A stretch of 64,000 nt of DNA from Pirellulales bacterium (lineage in GTDB: Bacteria > Planctomycetota > Planctomycetia > Pirellulales > JAEUIK01). Location: the NCBI GenBank assembly GCA_019745975.1, contig JAIESQ010000093.1, forward strand, positions 1-64,000, in the 5' to 3' direction. Of the stretch, positions 39,346 through 48,500 are shown piece by piece; the stretch's first letter is position 1; each line of letters opens with the position of its first letter. A program made the translations under genes and the position numbers. A model generated the notes under the pieces. That model was not told the DNA's origin. It worked only from the letters and a program-made list of their open reading frames with translations, and ran no database searches.

Positions 39346-39412
39346 AAGCCCAGGGAAGACCGTCGTAACCGCTCGATTGTCGGTAGCCGCGCAGACGGTC
39401 TTCCCTGGGCTT
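39346..39412. repeat. 19-bp perfect inverted repeat with 29-nt loop, between gspF and pseudopilin 1
   Basis: Left arm aagcccagggaagaccgtc (39346-39364), right arm gacggtcttccctgggctt (39394-39412). Confidence 0.9.
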
Positions 39413-39433
39413 GCGATCAAAAGGACTTTTCAC

Positions 39434-40543
39434 ATGCAACTTTCCCCGACTCGCGCCCCCCGCGCGGGCTTTACGCTCATCGAGCTGTTGATGGTGATCT
39501 TCTTGATCGGCATTTTGGCCACGATCCTGGGGTATGCCGCGAATAAGGCACTTCGCACCGCGCGGCAAACCCGCATCCTGGCCGAGATCGAGCAGTTGAA
39601 TACCGCTGTCGAGACTTATAAATCGGAGCGCGGATCGTACCCTCCAACTTGGGGCAACTTTCTTGTCGAATCGCAATCGGCCAATGCGAAGCGACAACGA
39701 ATACAACGCCATGTGAGCAAATCGTTTCCGCGTTACACCGGCGATTACAACGCCATTCGAACGCAAATCTCATTGGCCACCGCTTACGTCCCCCCGAATT
39801 ACACGCAAGATGTCGCGGCGGGACGCCCCCTGGCGCTCACCTATACAGCACAAGCGGCTGGTCTACCGGGCGGTGGACTCGACATCGAGAATCTTGACCC
39901 TGCCGAAACACTTGTGTTCTGGCTTGGCGGGCTCCCCGATCCCACCTCAGCAACAAAACTGGCAGGCTTTCGAGCGGACGCGACTAGTCCGTTCGTAGAC
40001 GCTTCACAAGTCGGCGCGCCACAACCCGTCCCCGCGTCACAACTGCCTGGGAGAACTCCTCCGGCGTATCGGTTTGATCCATCACGATTAGTCGATCGCG
40101 ATGGCGACGGCTGGTGGGAGTATTTGCAGGCGGGTGCGAAGGCCGACGACAACGTTCCACCGTTGGTCTACTTCGACAATCTGGTATATGGCCTGAGCGT
40201 CAGCTATCCAGCCGTCAATCCTCCTTCAGGAACGGCCGGTAACGAAGCTGCGTCACATGCCATGCAGTGGGGCACGATTCTTCCGTACGCGAGCGATGGT
40301 CCGTCACAGCTCAATCCGACCAAGCTCGTCACTTGGGTGAATTCTCAGACTTATCAGATCATCGCCTGCGGACTGGACGGACAGTACGACTCGCCATCCG
40401 ATACGCGAACGCCAGTCAATCAGAATCCAGGCTTCAACGCCATCGACGATTTGGAGTATTGGCCCTCGGGTCGCAACTTCGAGCAAGAAGATTACGACAA
40501 CCTGACGAATTTCCACCCGGGGCCACTGTCGGACGCGTTTTAG
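39434..40543 (+). CDS. GspG-like pseudopilin 1 (prepilin-type N-terminal cleavage/methylation domain)
   Basis: MQLSPTRAPRAG|FTLIELLMVIFLIGILATILGYAANKALRTARQTRILAEIEQLNTAVETYKSERGSYP; conventional 12-aa leader. Confidence 0.92.
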   Translation: MQLSPTRAPRAGFTLIELLMVIFLIGILATILGYAANKALRTARQTRILAEIEQLNTAVETYKSERGSYPPTWGNFLVESQSANAKRQRIQRHVSKSFPRYTGDYNAIRTQISLATAYVPPNYTQDVAAGRPLALTYTAQAAGLPGGGLDIENLDPAETLVFWLGGLPDPTSATKLAGFRADATSPFVDASQVGAPQPVPASQLPGRTPPAYRFDPSRLVDRDGDGWWEYLQAGAKADDNVPPLVYFDNLVYGLSVSYPAVNPPSGTAGNEAASHAMQWGTILPYASDGPSQLNPTKLVTWVNSQTYQIIACGLDGQYDSPSDTRTPVNQNPGFNAIDDLEYWPSGRNFEQEDYDNLTNFHPGPLSDAF

Positions 40544-42151
40544 ATGATCCGCTACACTTCGATCAACGCCGACGCAGCACTCGCAGAGTGTGTGAAACAC
40601 ACCGGCCCGCTCACCCGGCCGCAACTTCGTTGCGTCCACCCTCTCCCACGAGGAGAGAGGGGTGTTGTAGTTGCGTGCGCCAAACGCACCGGCCGGGTGC
40701 CACTGGCGGCGCCAGTGCCACGCATTTCTCCCTCTCCCTTGATGGGAGAGGGCCGGGGTGAGGGTGACGTTCGTAGGGTGTGTGAAACACACCACGATCC
40801 AGCGTCGGGTGCCACTGCTGGCTTGTCCAGCAGTGCCTCGATCTCTGTCGCGCGCGATTCTGGTGTGCTGCGCACACCCTACGAGTCTGTCGCCGGTTTC
40901 ACCGGCGCTGGCCCGGGGTCACTGACCCCGGCTACAGTTTGGGCGCGCCGTCGTGGCTTTACGCTCATCGAAGTCCTGGTCGTGATCACGATCATCGGGA
41001 TCATTGCCGGGCTGGGGCTGGGCGCGCTATTTCAGGCGCAAGAAGTCGCCCGCCGCTCGCGCACCAAGGGGCTCATCGCCCGGCTGCACACGCAAATGGC
41101 CTCGCGCTGGGACAGCTACCGCACGCGGCGCTTGCCGATCGACTTTTACGATCCAGCGACTGGTGGCGCCATCGCCAACGCGAGTGGCCAACCGGGTAAA
41201 TTTTTCGATCCGGCTACGCCTGGCTTGCCACGACGAGCGAATGGTGCGATCGCCTCCGGCATCGCCGGCTTGAAACTGGCCGCGCTCCGCGAGCTGATGC
41301 GGATGGAATTGCCCGATCGCTATAACGATCTGCTCTTTCCGCCCGACCCGCAGATTTGGACGAACGCTCAGAATCCGGCGGGCACGATGATCGCCAATCT
41401 GAGCGACTATCAAGACGGAAGCAATCAGAGGATTCCGACGTTTCCGGCCTTGCGCATGGCTTATCTGCGGCGCGTCCAGGCGATCAATCCTAGTCGCCGC
41501 GTCTACGACATCATTTACGATCCGACGACCGGCCTCGCGCGTCAAAATCAACGCGCCGAGTGCCTGTATCTGATCATGACGACCGGTTTCGCCGACGAGA
41601 ATGACGACATCCCCTGGCACCCGCGCGACGTGGCCGACACCGATAACGACGGCATGCCCGAGTTCGTCGACGGCTGGGGGACGCCGATCGAGTGGATTCG
41701 CTGGCCGGCCGGTTTTTACTCCGAGCTGCAGCCGATCGGCCCCTCGGGCGACCACGACGCGACGACGAGTCCCGATCCCTTCGACCCGCGCGGCGTCGAT
41801 CGCGTGGCGTACGATTCCAGTCAGCCGCAACGAACGCCGCGCGGCTATGCCCTCTTCCCATTGATCATGTCAGCGGGACCTGATGGCTCAGGCCGCAACG
41901 ACCCCCGCGGCGCGTTTGGCGTCTGGTCATTTCCAACGACCGAGGCAAGTTCCCAACAGGGTTTGCGTGACCCTTATTTTTATCATTCCGAGTCGCCAGG
42001 ATTGCAGAGTGTACTTACCGGCCCGTCTGGCCCTCCTACTTATCAGTTTGGGACAGTCATTCCACCCTCCGATTTCGGAAATGACGGGTTCTACGCCGGC
42101 GGCAGCGCCGACGACAACATTCACAACCATCAGATCGACGCCCGGCAATGA
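40544..42151 (+). CDS. Pseudopilin 2; ORF has a 138-aa repeat-derived region before the G|FTLIEVLVV cleavage motif
   Basis: RRRG|FTLIEVLVVITIIGIIAGLGLGALFQAQEVARRSRTKGL. ATG at 40544 directly follows the stop of pseudopilin 1 (TAG-ATG). True start uncertain; GTG candidates lie inside the repeats. Confidence 0.85.
   Translation: MIRYTSINADAALAECVKHTGPLTRPQLRCVHPLPRGERGVVVACAKRTGRVPLAAPVPRISPSPLMGEGRGEGDVRRVCETHHDPASGATAGLSSSASISVARDSGVLRTPYESVAGFTGAGPGSLTPATVWARRRGFTLIEVLVVITIIGIIAGLGLGALFQAQEVARRSRTKGLIARLHTQMASRWDSYRTRRLPIDFYDPATGGAIANASGQPGKFFDPATPGLPRRANGAIASGIAGLKLAALRELMRMELPDRYNDLLFPPDPQIWTNAQNPAGTMIANLSDYQDGSNQRIPTFPALRMAYLRRVQAINPSRRVYDIIYDPTTGLARQNQRAECLYLIMTTGFADENDDIPWHPRDVADTDNDGMPEFVDGWGTPIEWIRWPAGFYSELQPIGPSGDHDATTSPDPFDPRGVDRVAYDSSQPQRTPRGYALFPLIMSAGPDGSGRNDPRGAFGVWSFPTTEASSQQGLRDPYFYHSESPGLQSVLTGPSGPPTYQFGTVIPPSDFGNDGFYAGGSADDNIHNHQIDARQ
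40586..40932. repeat. Array of dispersed palindromic repeats within the 5' part of pseudopilin 2
   Basis: Type A gtgtgtgaaacacac (40587-40603), gtagggtgtgtgaaacacacc (40773-40793), tggtgtgctgcgcacaccctac (40861-40882); type B ccctctcccacgaggagagagggg (about 40640-40662), ctctcccttgatgggagag (40732-40750); type C gggtgccactgctggcttgtccagcagtg (40807-40835); further palindrome ccggggtcactgaccccgg (about 40913-40931). Confidence 0.9.
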
Positions 42152-43530
42152 CACGCGGTGATGTGCACAACTTGAACGTCAAGGGGGACGGGAGTCGTTT
42201 CCGGGCTGCGACTTCGCGCACGCCGATGGCAATCTCCCGGAAACGACTCCCGTCCCCATCGGGTGCCACTGCTGGCTTGCCCAGCAGTGTGTCGCTGGGC
42301 ATCGCGCCCGAACCTGGTGTGCTGCGCACACCCTACTGGAATCGCCCCGGCTTCACCCTCGTCGAGCTGTTGGTGACGCTCGTGATCATCATGATGCTCA
42401 CGGCGATCGCGGTGCCGGTGCTGGCGCCGGCCTTGGCCGGGCGGCGGCAGCGCGAAGCCAGCCGCGAAGTCACCAGCTACTTCGCCCTGGCGCGCGACAC
42501 GGCCATGCGCACGGGCCGGGCGACCGGCGTGATGCTCGAACGCTTCACCGGCGCCGGTAATGCCAGCGCTAAGGCGCTCATCGCGGCCGGCTTGCCTCCC
42601 ACGCCGGTGCCCGAGATGTGCCTGACGCTCTGGCAGGTCGAGGTGCCGCCCCCGTACAGTGGCGACACGCTCTACTCGCGCGCGTTTGTGCTCGGTGGCT
42701 TCGGCGTCGGCCAGATCGCCGCCATAGTCACGCCCGGCAGCAGCGTCCCCGAAGCCTATGGGTTGGTGCGGATCGGTGACACCATCAAATTCAACACGCA
42801 GGGACATCTGTATCAGATCATCGGCGGCACCCCAGACACGACGATCTCGCCCAATCCGACGGGCCTGCTCGCGCCGCCGACGCCGGGCGCTCCCTGGACG
42901 ATCATGCCGATCGGCGGCACCACGGCGTTTGTGCCAAGCTTCGCGCTGGGGGTGCCCTATCAGATCATGCGCCAGCCGGTGAAGACTTCGGCGCCGCCGC
43001 TGCAACTCCCCGAGGGGATCGTGGTTGACCTGGCGGCGTCGGGCATGACGCCGCAGTGGACAGGCAGCGTGCCACCGTACGCAGGCTTTAACCCGGCAAA
43101 CGTTGCATTCACGGCAAGTTTCTGCCCGTTGGACGCGACCGGCGCGCCGCAGTTTCCCAGCGATTCGATTCCCATCATCGTGCTCTTTTCGCCGACCGGA
43201 TCAGTCGAACGGATGGCGTTCTCCGGGCCGAATCCGAGCAATGCCTCGCAGCCGATGCCGTTCGCCGTGCCCCCCACGACGCCGATCTTTCTGCTCTTGG
43301 GGCAACGCGAGAAAGTGCCGGCGGCCAGCAACGTCAACAACGAGAACTGGCGCGACGCCACGAATTTGTGGATCACGATCTTCCCGCAGACGGGGCTCGT
43401 GACCAGCACGGAGAATGTGCCGCTCAATCCGCCGTCGGGGCAACCGTTCGCCACGCCGGGTGGCTACGCGGGTGACTTGATGGCCGCGCGCCGCCTGGCC
43501 CTCGAAGGCCAGACGCTGGGAGGGCGGTAA
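42148..43530 (+). CDS. Pseudopilin 3 (GspH-like); 68-aa repeat-derived region before the G|FTLVELLVTLVII motif
   Basis: NRPG|FTLVELLVTLVIIMMLTAIAVPVLAPALAGRRQREASREVTSYFALARDTAMRTG. ATG overlaps the stop of pseudopilin 2 (ATGA, 42148-42151). Confidence 0.85.
   Translation: MTRGDVHNLNVKGDGSRFRAATSRTPMAISRKRLPSPSGATAGLPSSVSLGIAPEPGVLRTPYWNRPGFTLVELLVTLVIIMMLTAIAVPVLAPALAGRRQREASREVTSYFALARDTAMRTGRATGVMLERFTGAGNASAKALIAAGLPPTPVPEMCLTLWQVEVPPPYSGDTLYSRAFVLGGFGVGQIAAIVTPGSSVPEAYGLVRIGDTIKFNTQGHLYQIIGGTPDTTISPNPTGLLAPPTPGAPWTIMPIGGTTAFVPSFALGVPYQIMRQPVKTSAPPLQLPEGIVVDLAASGMTPQWTGSVPPYAGFNPANVAFTASFCPLDATGAPQFPSDSIPIIVLFSPTGSVERMAFSGPNPSNASQPMPFAVPPTTPIFLLLGQREKVPAASNVNNENWRDATNLWITIFPQTGLVTSTENVPLNPPSGQPFATPGGYAGDLMAARRLALEGQTLGGR
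42184..42257. repeat. Type D fold-back element (22-bp perfect inverted repeat, 30-nt loop)
   Basis: ggggacgggagtcgtttccggg (42184-42205) / cccggaaacgactcccgtcccc (42236-42257). Confidence 0.95.
42260..42336. repeat. Type C hairpin plus type A palindrome adjacent to the pseudopilin 3 leader
   Basis: gggtgccactgctggcttgcccagcagtg (about 42261-42289) and ggtgtgctgcgcacaccctac (42317-42336). Confidence 0.9.
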
Positions 43531-43532
43531 CC

Positions 43533-45344
<1,812 letters not shown>

Positions 45345-45351
45345 GCGTTTT

Positions 45352-45506
45352 GTAGGGTGTGCGCAGCACACCAACTCCCTCTCCTTTGACGGGGTGAGCG
45401 ACCAATTTAGTAGGGTTTGCGCAGCACACCAACGGGATGCCGCCGAAGCACTGGTGTGCTTCGCACACCCTACGGAGAATCCCTCTCCCACGAAGGGGGA
45501 GGGCAG
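45352..45506. repeat. Array of type A and B palindromes between pseudopilin 4 and the GspK-like gene
   Basis: gtagggtgtgcgcagcacacc (45352-45372), ccctctcctttgacggggtgag, tagggtttgcgcagcacacc (45411-45430), tggtgtgcttcgcacaccctac (45452-45473), ccctctcccacgaagggggaggg (45481-45503). Confidence 0.9.
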
Positions 45507-45563
45507 TAGTTCAGCCAGAGCCACTATTAAGCCAGAGAAGAAGTCATCCACCAGGGGCCCTGA

Positions 45564-48500
45564 GTGGAACAGAACATCATGTCGCGTCGAACTGAGCACC
45601 GTGTCGTGCGTCGCGCGCGGCCGCGCCGCGGGATCATTTTGTTGTTCGTGATGGCGCTGTTGGCGCTGTTCGCGCTGGTGACGGTCACCTTCGTGATCGT
45701 GGCCCACGCGCACAAGGTCTCCGCGCGCCATGCCACCGCGGTCGAGCGCAACTTTGATACGTCCAAGGCGCTCCTCGATCGCGCGGCGCAGCAGATCCTG
45801 GTGGGGTCCGTCGACCCGCACTCGTCGATCGCTCCTCACGGCCTGCTCGAAGACATGTACGGCAACGACGGGCTGCTGGGGACCATCGTGCCGACCACGA
45901 TTCCGAGCCTGCCGACGACTCCCTTCGCCCAGTACGGCCAGGTGCTGCGCTTCACGGTGGATTTCGGTAGCAGCAGCCCCTACCTGGTGGGCGCGCTCTC
46001 GGGGCGCGTGCTGACGATCACCACGGGGCAACTCAAGGATCATAGTTGGCGGATTCTGAACTACGATCCGCGCTACGGGCTCGTGAGCGTGCTGGTCGAG
46101 GATGTCGACGCCACGATCGCCGCGACGCAGTTGAGCCAGGGTGATCGCGTGCTGGTCAACGGCCGGGCGTTCAACGGTACCGGCTTCGGTTTGGATATTG
46201 GTCCAACCATGGTCGGCGTCTTGACGCGTGCTGCGACCGCAGCGCCGCCGCAAGCAATCGATGCGACTTTTCCCTTCCTGGGATCGCTCGATCCAGTGAG
46301 CACCGGCGAATATGCGTTGTTGCCGAATGCGAAGTTCTTCACCCCTGATATGACGCCGCTGCCAAACCCCAGCAACCCCTCAACCACGATTCCCAAGTAT
46401 TTCGACGTGGCTGGCCCCGGCGGCGCCGACGAAGATGTTGACGTGCCCGACATGCAGAACATGCTGCTGGCGTTCGAGCGCGCTCCATTGCCCCCTTATG
46501 CTGATGCGCCAGTGGCAATCCCCTCGCTGCACCGCCCCGAGCTGGTGCACTACTGGATGCAAAAGATCGCGGCGCTCGGCGGCAGCGTCACCTATCCGCC
46601 TTCGAGCCCGTCGCCGACCGGCCCGACGTTCGTGCAGCTTTGGAATTCTGGATTGCCGGCCCAGCGCATTCTGCGCCGCGCCATGCTACGCCCGGTCGGC
46701 GGATTTCCCGGCGCCGACCATCCCGATTTCACCGGCAGCAACCCCAGCCCCTTGGGGTTTGATCCGGTGCTCGGCGGCCGCGGTCTCGACACCAACAGCG
46801 ACGGCACGCCCGACTTGCTCTTCTCCTGGGATGTCGACAACGACGGCGACGGCGTGCCCGACAGCATTTGGGTCGATATCGGCCTGCCGCCGCGGGCTGG
46901 CCCCGACGGGCGGATGGTCAAACCGCTCGTGGCGGTGCTGTGCCTCGACCAGGACGGCAAGCTGAATCTCAACGCCCACGGCACGCTCGTGCAATCGCAG
47001 GAACTGCTCCGCGACTACCAGGTGCTTTCTTCTTCGGGAAGCTTCACGCCCGCGCAATTGCCCCAGGCCATGCTGAATTGGCCGCTGCCGCTGCCGGCCG
47101 CGAGCGCCGGCGGCCCGATCGCATCGCTGTTTGGCTATCCGTTCCCACCCGCCGGCACCAACGGCTCGCAAACGGTGATCCTGCCCGAGGGCTTTGGCTA
47201 CGGACCGGCCGAGATCAATTTGCGACCGTTGTTCGTCACGAATCCGGCCGAGTATCTGCGGCTGTTGCAAGGTTGGCCGACAAACATGAACGACTGGCCG
47301 AGCGCCGGCTCGCTCAATCCGCCCGTGCGCGTCGATGGCCGCTATGGCGAATCGCAGCGCTTTGCAGCGGGCACATCGCCGCCGCTGTTTCCAATTCCCG
47401 GCGGTCTGCCTGGCGCGGCGCCCGACATTCGACTGAGCTGGCAAGGGCGCTGGCGGCAGTTCGACTTGCCGAACAGCTATTGGGATATCCGGCCCCTGAA
47501 AACTCCGCCGATCGTGCCGAACCCGCCGACCGAATTCACCACACCGGCCGATCTCAACGGCGACGGCTCCGTGGCGTACGACACGCACGGGCAGCCGATC
47601 TACCGCAGCGCCAGCGAGGGGGACCTGTCGAGCGGCATCTATGAGAAAACCGCCAGTCAGTACGACATCGACTTGTCGCGCCGCGCGCAGCGCGGCCGGG
47701 CGATCAACGCCTCGCAGACCAGCGGGGTCGATAGCCCCTTCACGCCGGCCGAGTGGGAACGGCTGCTGCGCTACGGCGACGTCGACTCGGCGAGCATGCC
47801 GCGGCGGTTGATCGACCTGGCCTCGAGCGCCTTCGAGACCGGCGCGGCGCCAGGCCAATCGCCCAACCTGATTCAGGCCGCCATCAATCGCAAGCTGGTG
47901 ACCACCGAGAGCTGGGACGTGAACGTGCCATCGATGCTGCCGACGATGGAGCTCGGCGGCGACATGGCGGCCACGGGATCCATCCCCTTCAACATGCAGT
48001 TGACCGACCTGGTGTTCAGCCGGCTGAAGCTGAGCGGCTTCGTCACATCGATGTCGGCCAGCGAACTGGTGAAAGCCAACACGGCACTGCAAAAGCTGCT
48101 GCCGTGGGACCTGCTGGCCGGCGTGAAGCTGGACATCAATCGACCGTTTGGCAACGGCCGCGACGACACCGCGCCGAACCAGCCCGGCTTCGGCGTCGTC
48201 GACGAACCGCTGGCGTACGCCGGCGGGCAGGTCACCAGCGAAGTGATCGGTCCCGATCGCTCGGGCCGGCCCGGCGAATGGCTCTGGGAAGATCCGGCCA
48301 ACCCGTTGCCGATCGTCATGGCGGCCGGCGCGCGGATGGATCACAACAACGACGGGCTCCACCAGCCGACGAGCATTTCGGGCCCGCCGGCGGCGATGTT
48401 CAACGCCGACGGGAACGATCTGTTGGCGCGGCAGCTCTATGCGCGGCACCTGTACATCATGATGTGCAGCCTGTTCGATCAGAAGCTGATCGCGCTGATC

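Noticed and set aside
40554-40950. Possible separate small protein encoded upstream of GFTL in pseudopilin 2
   Set aside because: Sequence is made of dispersed palindromes whose conceptual translations look like known repeat artefacts; treated as repeat-derived leader, not an independent protein.
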